Shown: positions 15,855 to 26,040 of the stretch, piece after piece | How the letters are laid out: every line of letters begins with the position of its first letter | Position numbering within the stretch: position 1 is the first letter of the stretch | Assembly: GCA_024404315.1 (NCBI GenBank) | Contig: JAKSQD010000002.1 | Location: 33,977-97,976, forward strand | DNA from: Oscillospiraceae bacterium | GTDB taxonomy: Bacteria > Bacillota > Clostridia > Oscillospirales > Oscillospiraceae | Direction: 5' to 3' | DNA length: 64,000 nucleotides | The notes under the pieces: model-generated | Seen by the model: only the letters and a program-made list of their open reading frames with translations | Told to the model about the DNA's origin: nothing | The model's database searches: none | Made by a program: the position numbers and the translations under genes

Positions 15855-15914
15855 GTTCAAATGTTCTATCGAACTTATGTTTTATATTATGGGGCAAAAA
15901 CACCATTTTGTCAA
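15855..15914 (-). promoter_or_regulatory. Sigma-A promoter overlapped by LexA/SOS-type boxes
   Basis: Minus-strand TTGACA (15914-15909), 17-base spacer, CATAAT (15891-15886). Immediately downstream is CGAACTTATGTTTT (15870-15883 on the plus strand), close to the Gram-positive SOS box CGAAC-N4-GTTCG, and a further GTTC-N4-GTTC / GTTC-N4-GAAC arrangement at 15855-15874. A repressor here would cover the transcription start. Confidence 0.6.
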
Positions 15915-16055
15915 GCGCAAAATGAGCACAAGCTGTCCTAACAATGGGATAGATTTTGAAGGCCAGCAGGAAAAAAGAAGCCCAGAACCCAACTGCGTCA
16001 GATTCCAGACCTCAAAGGTTGAAAAAATAGATTGTTGTTTCCGGCCACTAGATGC

Positions 16056-17231
16056 TCAATCCACCATCACCAGACATCCATCCTCGTCGAATTTGAGCTT
16101 TTGAATGTCAAAGCGCTGGTTTTTCTGGATTTCGTCCATCTTCACCTCGTCCGTAATGGTGGAACAGAAGGTGTAGCTCACGCCGTGGCGCTTGGCACGT
16201 CCGGTGCGGCCAATGCGGTGGATGTAGTATTCCTGCTCGTCGGGAACGTCGTAGTTGAACACAGCGTCCACATCGTCGATGTCCAGACCACGGGCGGCCA
16301 CGTCGGTGGCGACCAACACCCGGAGCTTGCCTTGACGGAAGCGGGAAAGGGTCTTTTCCCGGATGCGCTGCTGGATGGAACCGTGAATCGGCTCGCAGGG
16401 GATGCCCTCCATCTTGAGGCGGGCGGCGAGACGGTCGGTCATGTTCTTGGTGTTGCAAAAAGCGATGGTGCGTTCATACTCGCCGCCGGTGAGCAGGGCG
16501 AGCATCATGTCCAGCTTGGCCTCTCGGCTATCCAAGCTGATGCGGTACTGCTGGATATCGGGGCGATCCTCGGCCACGGGGCGGACGGTGATTTCCACGG
16601 GGTCACGCTGATACACCCAGGAGATGTCCATCACCTCCCGGCTGATGGTGGCGGAAAACAGCCCCAGGTTGTCCCGGTTTTCCATCATGTCCAGAATTTT
16701 GGTCACGTCGTCAATGAAGCCCATGTCCAGCATCCGGTCTGCCTCGTCCAGAATGACGGTTTTCACCTTGTCCAGACGGATGGCTCGGCGCTTTTTGCAG
16801 TCCATCAGGCGGCCAGGGGTGGCCACAACGATTTGAGGCTTATTTTTGAGCTGCTTGATCTGCTTTTCGATGGGCTGGCCGCCATACAGACAGACCACAC
16901 GGATGCCCTGCTTGGCGGTGCAGAGGCTGGTCAGCTCGTCCCGAATCTGCAAAGCCAGCTCTCGGGTGGGAGCCAAAATCAGGCCGGTCACGTCGGTGGA
17001 GGCGGGATCGGTGTGCTCAATGAGGGGGATACCAAAGGCAAAGGTTTTGCCCGTGCCGGTGGGAGCCTTGGCTACCACGTCCTTTTTGTCCAGCAGGTAG
17101 GGAATGCAGCCGCCTTGAATGGGGGTGGCGATTTCAAACCCCTTGCCGTGGAGGGCAGCCAGCATCTCGGGGCTGAGGTTCAGGCTGTCATAACGAACCT
17201 GCTCGTTGGTCTCTATACCGTTTATTTCCAT
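16056..17231 (-). CDS. DEAD-box ATP-dependent RNA helicase
   Basis: 391 residues: just the two RecA-like helicase domains with no long C-terminal RNA-binding tail. Motifs present: Q motif (TPIQ), Walker A APTGTGKT, PTRELALQI, TPGRLMD, DEAD, SAT, and HRIGRTGR near the end. Acts in RNA remodelling, ribosome assembly or mRNA decay; the specific counterpart (CshA/DeaD/RhlE-like) is uncertain. Divergent from the guanylate kinase-like gene. Confidence 0.92.
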   Translation of the reverse strand: MEINGIETNEQVRYDSLNLSPEMLAALHGKGFEIATPIQGGCIPYLLDKKDVVAKAPTGTGKTFAFGIPLIEHTDPASTDVTGLILAPTRELALQIRDELTSLCTAKQGIRVVCLYGGQPIEKQIKQLKNKPQIVVATPGRLMDCKKRRAIRLDKVKTVILDEADRMLDMGFIDDVTKILDMMENRDNLGLFSATISREVMDISWVYQRDPVEITVRPVAEDRPDIQQYRISLDSREAKLDMMLALLTGGEYERTIAFCNTKNMTDRLAARLKMEGIPCEPIHGSIQQRIREKTLSRFRQGKLRVLVATDVAARGLDIDDVDAVFNYDVPDEQEYYIHRIGRTGRAKRHGVSYTFCSTITDEVKMDEIQKNQRFDIQKLKFDEDGCLVMVD

Positions 17232-17304
17232 TTTGATTGAATCGTCCTTTCACGTCATACCCTGCCAGTTTAGCATAGAAAAAGGGAGATGGCAATCATT
17301 TTTA

Positions 17305-17333
17305 TTGCATCATCGGGAAACATTGTATATAAT
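17305..17333 (+). promoter_or_regulatory. Promoter for the guanylate kinase-like gene
   Basis: TTGCAT (17305-17310), 17-base spacer, consensus TATAAT (17328-17333). Confidence 0.75.
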
Positions 17334-17371
17334 GAGAAACACACGAAACGGAAAAGGGGAAACAATCAGCT

Positions 17372-17968
17372 ATGAACCAGCAAAAAGGACAGATTTTCTG
17401 CCTCATCGGGAAAAGCGCCTCGGGCAAAGACACCCTCTATCAGCACATTCTGGAGCGCCACGGCCAGGAACTGACCCGGGTTATCCCTTCCACCACCCGA
17501 CCCATCCGCACCGGGGAGCGGGACGGGGTGGATTATCACTTTGTCACCAAAGACCAGCTCGACCGGCTGCAAGCGGAAGGAAAGGTCATCGAATGCCGAG
17601 CCTATCAGACCGTTTTCGGCGTTTGGTATTACTTCACCATGGCCTTTGCCGTGGAGGAGGACAAGGATTATATTGTCATTACCACGCTGGAGGGTGCTCA
17701 TAGCTTCATCCGCCACTTCGGTGGGGACAAGGTGCGGGTGGTCTATCTGGATTTGGAGGATCGTACCCGCCTGATGCGGTGTGTCGCCCGGGAGGATCGG
17801 CAGAAGAACCCCAACTATAACGAGGTGTGCCGCCGCTTCCTGGCGGATCAGGTGGATTTCGCCCCGGAGAAGCTGGCCGAGCTGCCCGGCTTGCAGGTCA
17901 TCCACACCGAGCAGGACGAGGAAGGCTGCCTGCGTGACTGGGAACGGATTTTCTCGGCGCAGGAGTAA
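17372..17968 (+). CDS. Guanylate kinase-like protein
   Basis: 198 residues, the size of guanylate kinase (GMP + ATP to GDP + ADP). P-loop GKSASGKDTL, then PSTTRPIRTGERDGVDYHFVT, matching the GMP-binding region. It differs from typical Gmk in the second half (TMAFAVEEDKDYIVITTLEGAHSF), where the GMP-kinase lid and the second Arg pair are harder to place. It may therefore be a divergent Gmk paralogue rather than the housekeeping enzyme. Preceded by AAAAGGGG and its own promoter. Confidence 0.82.
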   Translation: MNQQKGQIFCLIGKSASGKDTLYQHILERHGQELTRVIPSTTRPIRTGERDGVDYHFVTKDQLDRLQAEGKVIECRAYQTVFGVWYYFTMAFAVEEDKDYIVITTLEGAHSFIRHFGGDKVRVVYLDLEDRTRLMRCVAREDRQKNPNYNEVCRRFLADQVDFAPEKLAELPGLQVIHTEQDEEGCLRDWERIFSAQE

Positions 17969-18027
17969 AAGCAGAGGATACAGCTCCATTTCACCTCTAT
18001 TTTCCCCGTGAAATCGGGTTTCCCCCC

Positions 18028-18056
18028 TTGCCACTCATTGCCCGGAATGCTATAAT
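18028..18056 (+). promoter_or_regulatory. Promoter for pyrE
   Basis: TTGCCA (18028-18033), 17-base spacer, TATAAT (18051-18056), about 60 bases before the pyrE start. Confidence 0.8.
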
Positions 18057-18116
18057 ACCCCTGTAAATAAGAAACCATCATTCACCGCCCTTTGGCGAGA
18101 AGAAGGAGACTGTTCC

Positions 18117-18791
18117 ATGACTTATAAAGAAGAATTTATCACCTTTATGGTGCGTTCCGGCGTTCTGACCTTCGGTGACTTTACCACCAAGTCTGGCCGT
18201 AAAACCCCCTACTTCATCAACACCGGCAACTACAAGACCGGCGCACAGGCCGCCAAGCTGGGCGATTATTACGCCGCCTGCATGAACGAGAACCTGGGCG
18301 AGGATGTCACCGCTCTCTTTGGCCCCGCTTACAAGGGGATTCCTCTGGTCGTCACCGGCTCCGCTTCTCTGTTCCGCAATTATGGCCGTGACCTGCCTTA
18401 TTGCTTCAACCGCAAGGAGGCTAAGGATCATGGCGAAGGCGGCTCCATGGTGGGCTACAAGCCCCAGGACGGCGATGTTATCGCCATTGTCGAGGATGTC
18501 GTCACCGCCGGTACCGCCGTGCGTGAGAGCATCGAGCTGTTTAAGCACGTTGCTGATGTGAAGATGGCTTACCTCTTCGTCTCCGTGGATCGCATGGAGC
18601 GTGGTACCAAGGATTGCTCCACCCTGGACGAGCTGCGTCAGGACTACGGCATCAAGGTTTGCCCCATCGTCACCGTCAAGGAAATCATCGCTTTCCTGCA
18701 TAACCGCCCCGTTGACGGTAAGGTCTATATCGACGACGACATGAAGGCCAAAATGGAAGCTTATCTGGCTCAGTATGGCGCTCAGAACTGA
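18117..18791 (+). CDS. pyrE: Orotate phosphoribosyltransferase
   Basis: 224 residues. Joins orotate and PRPP to give OMP in pyrimidine synthesis. The PRPP-binding loop VAIVEDVVTAGTAV-type sequence (IAIVEDVVTAGTAV) and FGPAYKGIPL are clear. AAGAAGGAGA precedes the ATG. Here it has its own promoter and no neighbouring pyr genes. No PyrR-type attenuator was recognised in the short leader. Confidence 0.95.
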   Translation: MTYKEEFITFMVRSGVLTFGDFTTKSGRKTPYFINTGNYKTGAQAAKLGDYYAACMNENLGEDVTALFGPAYKGIPLVVTGSASLFRNYGRDLPYCFNRKEAKDHGEGGSMVGYKPQDGDVIAIVEDVVTAGTAVRESIELFKHVADVKMAYLFVSVDRMERGTKDCSTLDELRQDYGIKVCPIVTVKEIIAFLHNRPVDGKVYIDDDMKAKMEAYLAQYGAQN

Positions 18792-18849
18792 TTACCCATA
18801 CTTCTCACTCAATTTTTGCGGGGGCGTTCTCGTCTCCGCATTTCTTTAT

Positions 18850-19009
18850 GGCAATACCGCATAATAGGGATGTGCGGATTGCGCAGGAATTTTGCTTCCA
18901 AATTTGTTGGGAAAGCCGCAGGAATACTGACGTATTTCAAGGGTTTTACGGCAAATTTGGGAGTGAAAGGACAAGCAAGGCGCACATTCGACGATTGTGC
19001 GGTGTTGCC
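18850..19009. mobile_element. MITE-like element, family 2
   Basis: 160 bp with imperfect terminal inverted repeats (GGCAATACCGCATAAT at the left; GGCAACACCGCACAAT read inward from the right), further matching inner parts, and TTAT on both flanks as a possible 4-base target duplication. The whole element can fold on itself. No open frame with coding signs. It lies between pyrE and radC. Confidence 0.65.
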
Positions 19010-19060
19010 TTATAAGTAAAACACACATCGTTGAACCCATGCAAGGCAGGAAGGCAGACC

Positions 19061-19768
19061 ATGAAAGAGACACACCCCCCCAAAAAACAGACAAAACAGC
19101 CTTCTATTCACGCTGGACACCGCCAGCGGCTGAAAAAACAGTTCCTGGAACATGGAGCGGAGTCCTTTCAGGATCATCAGCTGCTGGAATTGCTGCTGTT
19201 TTACGTCGTCCCCCAAAGAGACACCAATCCCATTGCCCATGAGCTACTCCGGTGCTTCGGTTCGCTGGACGGGGTATTCTCTGCCTCCTCAGAGGAGCTG
19301 ACCCAGGTGACGGGCATCACGGAGAACGGCGCTATTTTGCTTCGGCTGCTGCCGGAGCTTCAGCGCCGAATTAGTGTTTCACGGGAAACACAGCAAAAAT
19401 TTTCCACCATCGAGGATGTGGCGGAATACCTGTGGCCTTTTTTTCAGGGAATCAGGCAGGAGCGGGCGTATCTGCTCTGTTTGAACCAGCGTGACCAAAT
19501 TGTGGGCTGTGACCTGCTGGCGCAGGGCAACGAAAAAAGCGTGAACATTGACCCCAGCCTGCTGGTGGAACTCGCCCTCCGTCATAAGGCGAATTGGGTG
19601 GTCGTGGCGCACAGCCACCCCAGCGGCTTTGCCATTCCCTCCGAATCCGACCTGTATACCACGCTCCGTTGTCGGGATGTCCTCAAGGCGCTGAATATCA
19701 CCCTGAGAGACCATCTCATTTTTGCCGACGACGATTACCTTTCCATGAAGCAGTCCAACATGCTGTGA
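19061..19768 (+). CDS. radC: RadC/JAB-domain DNA repair-associated protein
   Basis: 235 residues from ATG 19061 (AGGAAGG upstream; the upstream ATG at 19031 is poorer). An N-terminal helix-hairpin-helix-like part is followed by the MPN/JAB metalloprotease fold with VVAHSHPSGFAIPSESD, giving the EXnHS/THX7SXXD metal-binding pattern. Despite the name, RadC has no proven repair role; the biochemical activity is unknown. The gene directly precedes uvrB, with about 30 bases between. Confidence 0.88.
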   Translation: MKETHPPKKQTKQPSIHAGHRQRLKKQFLEHGAESFQDHQLLELLLFYVVPQRDTNPIAHELLRCFGSLDGVFSASSEELTQVTGITENGAILLRLLPELQRRISVSRETQQKFSTIEDVAEYLWPFFQGIRQERAYLLCLNQRDQIVGCDLLAQGNEKSVNIDPSLLVELALRHKANWVVVAHSHPSGFAIPSESDLYTTLRCRDVLKALNITLRDHLIFADDDYLSMKQSNML

Positions 19769-19798
19769 GCGGAAACAGCCCCACCAAAGGAGAAGCTT

Positions 19799-21757
19799 AT
19801 GCCGAAATTTGAAGTAGTCAGTCCCTATTCTCCCTCCGGCGACCAGCCGGAAGCCATTTGTCAGCTCAGTCAGGGCGTGGAGCTGGGATTGGAAGAGCAA
19901 ACCCTGTTGGGCGTGACGGGCAGCGGCAAAACCTACACCATGGCCAAGGTCATTGAGCGGGTGCAGCGCCCCACCCTGGTGCTGGCGCACAACAAAACCT
20001 TAGCCGCCCAGCTCTGCGCCGAGTTCAAGGAGTACTTCCCCCATAACGCCGTGGAATACTTCGTCTCTTACTACGATTACTACCAGCCGGAAGCCTACAT
20101 CCCCCACACCGACACCTTCATTGAGAAGGATTCCTCCATCAATGACGAGATTGAGCGCCTCCGCCACAGCGCCACCGCCGCCCTCTTCGAGCGGGAAGAC
20201 GTGATTGTGGTTGCTTCGGTCTCCTGCATTTACGGCCTGGGCGACCCCATCGACTATAAAAATATGGTCATCTCCCTCCGCACGGGCATGGAATATTCCC
20301 GGGAACGGCTGCTCAAAAAGCTGGTGGAAATTCGCTATGAGCGTAACGACATCGCCTTTGACCGCAATCTGTTTCGTGTCCGAGGGGACACGGTGGAAAT
20401 ATACCCCGTCTACTCCAAGGACAAGGCCATCCGGGTGGAGTTTTGGGGGGACGAGGTGGAGCGCATCAGCGAAATCAACGTGGTCACGGGCACGCCCACC
20501 CGTGTGCTCAACCATGTGGCCATCTACCCCGCCAGCCACTACGTCACCAGCAAAGAGAAGCTGGAGCGTGCCCTCCAGGAGATTGAAAAGGAGATGTGGG
20601 AGCGGGTGGACTACTTCAACAGCCAGGAAAAGGCGGTGGAGAGCCAACGCATCCGCCAGCGCACCCAGTACGACATGGAGATGATTCGGGAATTGGGCTA
20701 TTGCACCGGCATTGAGAATTATTCCCGTGTGATTTCTGACCGACCCGTGGGGTCTCCCCCGCTGACGCTGCTGGATTACTTCCCGGACGATTTCCTGATG
20801 TTCATCGACGAGAGCCACGTCACTCTTCCCCAGGTGCGAGCCATGTACAACGGCGACCACGCCCGCAAAACCACCCTGGTGGATTATGGCTTCCGCCTGC
20901 CCTGCGCCTTTGATAATCGCCCCCTCAAGTTCGACGAGTTCACCCAACGGGTCAATCAGGTGATTTATGTCTCCGCCACCCCCGCCGAGTACGAAACCTC
21001 CCGCTCCGGCCAGATTGTGGAACAGGTCATTCGTCCCACCGGCCTGCTGGATCCCGAGGTGGAGGTGCGCCCCGTCACCGGACAGATGGACGACCTGCAA
21101 GGGGAAATCTATAAGCGCATCGAGAAAAAGGAACGAGTCCTCGTCACCACCCTCACCATCAAAATGGCGGAAAGCCTCACCGAATACCTGCAAAAGAGCG
21201 GCATCAAGGCCAAGTATATGCACCACTCCATTGACACCATCGAGCGCACGGAAATCATCCGGGATTTGCGCCTGGGTGTGTTTGACGTGCTGGTGGGCAT
21301 TAACCTGCTCCGAGAAGGTTTGGATATGCCCGAGGTCTCGCTGGTGGCCATTCTGGACGCAGACAAGGAGGGCTTCCTCCGCTCGGAGACCGCCCTCATC
21401 CAGACCATTGGCCGTGCCGCCCGAAACGCCGAGGGACATGTGATTCTCTATGCCGACCGGATTACCCCCTCCATGCGAGCTGCCATGGACGAAACCGCCC
21501 GCCGCCGGGAAAAGCAGAACGCTTATAACCAGGCAAACGGCATCATTCCCAAGACCATCCACAAGGACATCAAGGATATGCTGGAACTGAGTAAAGCGGT
21601 GGACGAGACTACCACCCAGCGCAAGCTCACCAAACAGGAGCGGGAAAAGGCCATTCAGCGCCTGGAAAAGGAGATGCGGGAGGCCGCCAAGCGCCTGGAA
21701 TTCGAGCTGGCCGCCGCTCTGCGTGACCAGATGATGGAGCTGATGGCGCAGAAATAA
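19799..21757 (+). CDS. uvrB: UvrB, excinuclease ABC subunit B
   Basis: 652 residues. Damage-verification helicase of nucleotide excision repair, working with UvrA and UvrC. Walker [14 protein letters not shown], the beta-hairpin region around [35 protein letters not shown], and a C-terminal UVR domain ([23 protein letters not shown]) that contacts UvrC are present. AAAGGAG precedes the ATG. Neither uvrA nor uvrC is in the window. Confidence 0.97.
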   Translation: MPKFEVVSPYSPSGDQPEAICQLSQGVELGLEEQTLLGVTGSGKTYTMAKVIERVQRPTLVLAHNKTLAAQLCAEFKEYFPHNAVEYFVSYYDYYQPEAYIPHTDTFIEKDSSINDEIERLRHSATAALFEREDVIVVASVSCIYGLGDPIDYKNMVISLRTGMEYSRERLLKKLVEIRYERNDIAFDRNLFRVRGDTVEIYPVYSKDKAIRVEFWGDEVERISEINVVTGTPTRVLNHVAIYPASHYVTSKEKLERALQEIEKEMWERVDYFNSQEKAVESQRIRQRTQYDMEMIRELGYCTGIENYSRVISDRPVGSPPLTLLDYFPDDFLMFIDESHVTLPQVRAMYNGDHARKTTLVDYGFRLPCAFDNRPLKFDEFTQRVNQVIYVSATPAEYETSRSGQIVEQVIRPTGLLDPEVEVRPVTGQMDDLQGEIYKRIEKKERVLVTTLTIKMAESLTEYLQKSGIKAKYMHHSIDTIERTEIIRDLRLGVFDVLVGINLLREGLDMPEVSLVAILDADKEGFLRSETALIQTIGRAARNAEGHVILYADRITPSMRAAMDETARRREKQNAYNQANGIIPKTIHKDIKDMLELSKAVDETTTQRKLTKQEREKAIQRLEKEMREAAKRLEFELAAALRDQMMELMAQK

Positions 21758-21862
21758 CAAACCAGCATGTTCTCCCCCGGTTCTATTTTCCGCCTTTTGC
21801 ACATATACTGAAAACAACGGGGCTTTTCCCCTTCATTTCATAAAAAATTCAAAAAGAAAGAC

Positions 21863-21928
21863 TTGCAAAACCCATCCCGTTGATATATGATATATCACAG
21901 GCTGGCACTCAGAAGAAAAGAGTGCTAA
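21863..21928 (+). promoter_or_regulatory. groESL promoter and CIRCE operator
   Basis: TTGCAA (21863-21868), 17-base spacer, TATGAT (21886-21891), followed by the HrcA-binding inverted repeat CTGGCACTC-N9-GAGTGCTAA at 21902-21928. This is the standard heat-shock repressor site of Firmicutes. Confidence 0.93.
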
Positions 21929-21977
21929 CCCCCCTGATTTTGTTATTATTTCACCTTTCCATGAGGAGGATATCATT

Positions 21978-22262
21978 ATGAAACTGAAACCCCTTTCTGA
22001 CCGTGTGGTTCTGAAGATGGTCGAGGCCGAGGAAAAGACCGCTGGCGGCATCATCCTGGCCGGTTCTGCAAAAGAGAAGCCCGAAATTGCAGAAGTCATC
22101 GCTGTCGGCCCCGGCGGTGTTGTGGACGGCAACGAGGTCGTTATGAACGTCAAGGTTGGCGATAAGGTCATCTCCAGCAAGTACGCCGGCACTCAGGTCA
22201 AAATCGAGGGCGTGGAATATACCATCGTGAAGGTCACGGACATCCTGGCCATCGTGGAGTAA
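21978..22262 (+). CDS. groES: Co-chaperonin GroES
   Basis: 94 residues, full length. Forms the heptameric lid on GroEL. Starts KPLSDRVVLKMVEAEEKTAGGI with the mobile loop following, and ends near ILAIVE as usual. GAGGAGG precedes the ATG. First gene of the CIRCE-controlled operon. Confidence 0.97.
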   Translation: MKLKPLSDRVVLKMVEAEEKTAGGIILAGSAKEKPEIAEVIAVGPGGVVDGNEVVMNVKVGDKVISSKYAGTQVKIEGVEYTIVKVTDILAIVE

Positions 22263-22327
22263 TTTCAAGCTGAAAAAAGGAACGTCAAGTCGTGGCGCTC
22301 CCCCCATCTCTCAAGTATCGGAGGTAA

Positions 22328-23953
<1,626 letters not shown>

Positions 23954-23972
23954 TCCAACCAACGAACACCTT

Positions 23973-24007
23973 GAGAGAGCTGTTTCACACGGAACAGCTC
24001 TCTTTTT
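23973..24007 (+). terminator. Terminator of groESL
   Basis: GAGAGAGCTGTT/AACAGCTCTC stem followed by TTTTT. Confidence 0.92.
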
Positions 24008-24027
24008 GCGCTCGGCAAGCCTCCGTA

Positions 24028-24060
24028 GCAAAAGAAACGAGGCACGGAAGAATCCGTGCC
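24028..24060 (-). terminator. Terminator of malQ
   Basis: GGCACGGA/TCCGTGCC stem with a four-base loop, T-rich on the minus-strand 3' side. Confidence 0.75.
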
Positions 24061-24076
24061 CCGAAAGGGTCAAAAG

Positions 24077-25612
24077 TTACAGCGCTTCCTCTTCCTCGGC
24101 TTCCACAGCCTTCCAATTCATTCTGCCGTAGCGCTTGGTCAGCGCCAAAATCTCATCCCGGAGGTCATCACTGAGCTGATCCCAGCTTGCCCGCCAACGC
24201 CAGTTACCGCCCACCGTGGAGGGCTTGTTGGTGCGGCAGGTGTTGTCCAAACCCAGATAATCCTGAATGGGGACGATGCAGGTCTTGGCTCGGCTGCGCA
24301 TGGCCAGGGCGATGAAGGATTGATACAGCTCCTCGGTGGGGGTGTAGTGGTCGCAGAGGTAATTCCGAGCCGTTTCCAGCTCCTCGGGGAGGATGCTGCC
24401 CATCCAGCCCACCAGGGTCTCATTGTCGTGGGTTCCGGTGTAAACCACGCAGTTTTCCGTGTAGTTGTGCGGCAGATAGTCGTTGGCCGAGCCGGTGTCA
24501 CGGGAGTCAAAGGCAAATTCCAGCACCTTCATACCGGGGAAGCCGCTGTCAACCACCATTTGACGGACGGAATCGGTTACATAGCCCAGATCCTCCGCAA
24601 TGACCGGATGCTTGCCCAGGGTTTCCTCCACCTTGCGGAAGAGGTCGAGGCCGGGACCCTTTTCCCAGTGGCCGTTGATGGCGGTGGTGTCGCCGTAGGG
24701 AATGGAGAAATATTCGTCAAAGCCCCGGAAATGGTCGATTCTCAACACGTCATAGAGCTGGAAGCTGTACCAAAGGCGGGTAATCCACCACTGATAGCCG
24801 GTTTTCTTGTGGTAATCCCACCGATACAGGGGATTTCCCCAAAGCTGACCGGTGGCAGAAAAGCCGTCTGGGGGACAGCCAGCCACGGCGGTGGGAAGAT
24901 TGTCCTTGTCCAGCTGGAAGAGCTCAGGGTTTGCCCAAGCGTCGGCGCTGTCCATGGAGACGTAGATGGGAATATCGCCGATGATGCGGATGCCGTTTTG
25001 ATGGGCGTAGGCTTTCAGCTTGTTCCACTGCTGATTGACCTTGAACTGCATGTACATGTGGAATTCGATGTCAAAATACAGCTCCCGGCGGTAGTAGTCC
25101 ATGGCGTAGCTGTAGCGCAGACGGATGTCCTCTGCCCACTCCGTCCAGGGGAGGCCATGGAAGCGCCCCTTCACGGCCATGAACAGGGCGTAATCCTTGA
25201 GCCACCAGCTATTTTCGTCCACATAGTCCTGATAGGCCTGGTTGCTGCTGACCTTGCTGCGCTGGTAGGCCATGCGGAGCAGGGGATAACGAGCCTCATA
25301 GATTTTTTTATAATTGATGTCGGCGGGGTCAGAGCCGAAATCAGCGTGATTCACTTCCTCCTGTGTGAGAACGCCCTCCGCAATCAGGTCATCCAGGCTG
25401 ATGAAATAAGGGTTGCCCGCATAGGTGGAAAAGGACTGATAAGGGGAATCGCCGTAGCTGGTGGGGCCAAAGGGCAGCACCTGCCAATAGGTCTGACCGG
25501 CCTCCTTCAGCCAGTCGATGAAATCATAAGCGCTCTGAGAGAAACAGCCGATGCCGTATTTGGAAGGCAGGCTGGTAATGGGAAACAAAATACCTGCGGC
25601 ACGTTCCATCAT
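24077..25612 (-). CDS. malQ: 4-alpha-glucanotransferase (amylomaltase, GH77)
   Basis: 511 residues from the first ATG of a pair (25612), with AAAGGAG seven bases upstream; the in-frame GTG at 25618 is too close to that site. Disproportionating enzyme that moves 4-alpha-glucan chains between maltodextrins. Family blocks: GILFPITSLPSKYGIGCF, PFGPTSYGDSPYQS, RIDHFRGFDEYFSIP with the nucleophile Asp, VIAEDLG with the acid Glu, and YTGTHDNETL. The GH13 gene at 38.4 kb probably acts in the same pathway. Confidence 0.96.
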   Translation of the reverse strand: MMERAAGILFPITSLPSKYGIGCFSQSAYDFIDWLKEAGQTYWQVLPFGPTSYGDSPYQSFSTYAGNPYFISLDDLIAEGVLTQEEVNHADFGSDPADINYKKIYEARYPLLRMAYQRSKVSSNQAYQDYVDENSWWLKDYALFMAVKGRFHGLPWTEWAEDIRLRYSYAMDYYRRELYFDIEFHMYMQFKVNQQWNKLKAYAHQNGIRIIGDIPIYVSMDSADAWANPELFQLDKDNLPTAVAGCPPDGFSATGQLWGNPLYRWDYHKKTGYQWWITRLWYSFQLYDVLRIDHFRGFDEYFSIPYGDTTAINGHWEKGPGLDLFRKVEETLGKHPVIAEDLGYVTDSVRQMVVDSGFPGMKVLEFAFDSRDTGSANDYLPHNYTENCVVYTGTHDNETLVGWMGSILPEELETARNYLCDHYTPTEELYQSFIALAMRSRAKTCIVPIQDYLGLDNTCRTNKPSTVGGNWRWRASWDQLSDDLRDEILALTKRYGRMNWKAVEAEEEEAL

Positions 25613-25691
25613 TGCCACACTCCTTTTTCAATGAAATGAATCCGGGAATCGGGTACATTTTGATTCGAAACCGGACGAAATAACTCTCTTA

Positions 25692-25720
25692 ATGATAGCG
25701 TTTTTTACCTGGTTATGCAA
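25692..25720 (-). promoter_or_regulatory. Promoter for malQ
   Basis: Minus-strand TTGCAT (25720-25715), 17-base spacer, TATCAT (25697-25692). Confidence 0.6.
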
Positions 25721-25724
25721 CGTC

Positions 25725-25970
25725 TTTTTAAAAACAGATGGAACCTTCTATTTTTTTCACAATTTTTGCCGGAGGATTTTGGAGAGATTGACGAAAGAAA
25801 ACGGGGCTCCGCCCGTGTGGGGGTGCTGGCGCTGCACCCTCCTTGTTTCTGCCGCCCTGGTCTTGGGCGCTTTCCACAGCGTGCCACAAAGGATGAAACG
25901 TTTTTGGATACTTCTTACCTGTTAAAATCCTGACTTTTGGTCATTTGTGAAGATTTTTACAACTTGCTGG
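25725..25970. other. Intergenic stretch, no assignable feature
   Basis: Between divergent malQ and the Bcd-EtfB gene. Contains GC-rich hairpin-forming sequence around 25800-25850 (GGGTGC/GCACCC) but no coding frame with a ribosome site. A TGTTAA half site near 25919 is not enough to call a redox-regulator operator. Confidence 0.4.
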
Positions 25971-25977
25971 AAAACCG

Positions 25978-26006
25978 TTGCTATTTCAAAGTGCCGATGC
26001 TATAAT
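25978..26006 (+). promoter_or_regulatory. Promoter for the Bcd-EtfB fusion gene
   Basis: TTGCTA (25978-25983), 17-base spacer, TATAAT (26001-26006), 35 bases before the ATG. Confidence 0.8.
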
Positions 26007-26040
26007 GAAGCTTGATTCCAACACAAAGGAGACATAAATC

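Noticed and set aside
19031-19060. Earlier ATG for RadC at 19031
   Set aside because: No SD at the right distance; the ATG at 19061 has AGGAAGG upstream and matches the usual N-terminus.
25900-25960. Rex (redox) operator in front of the Bcd-EtfB gene
   Set aside because: Only a TGTTAA half site is present; the palindromic partner is missing.
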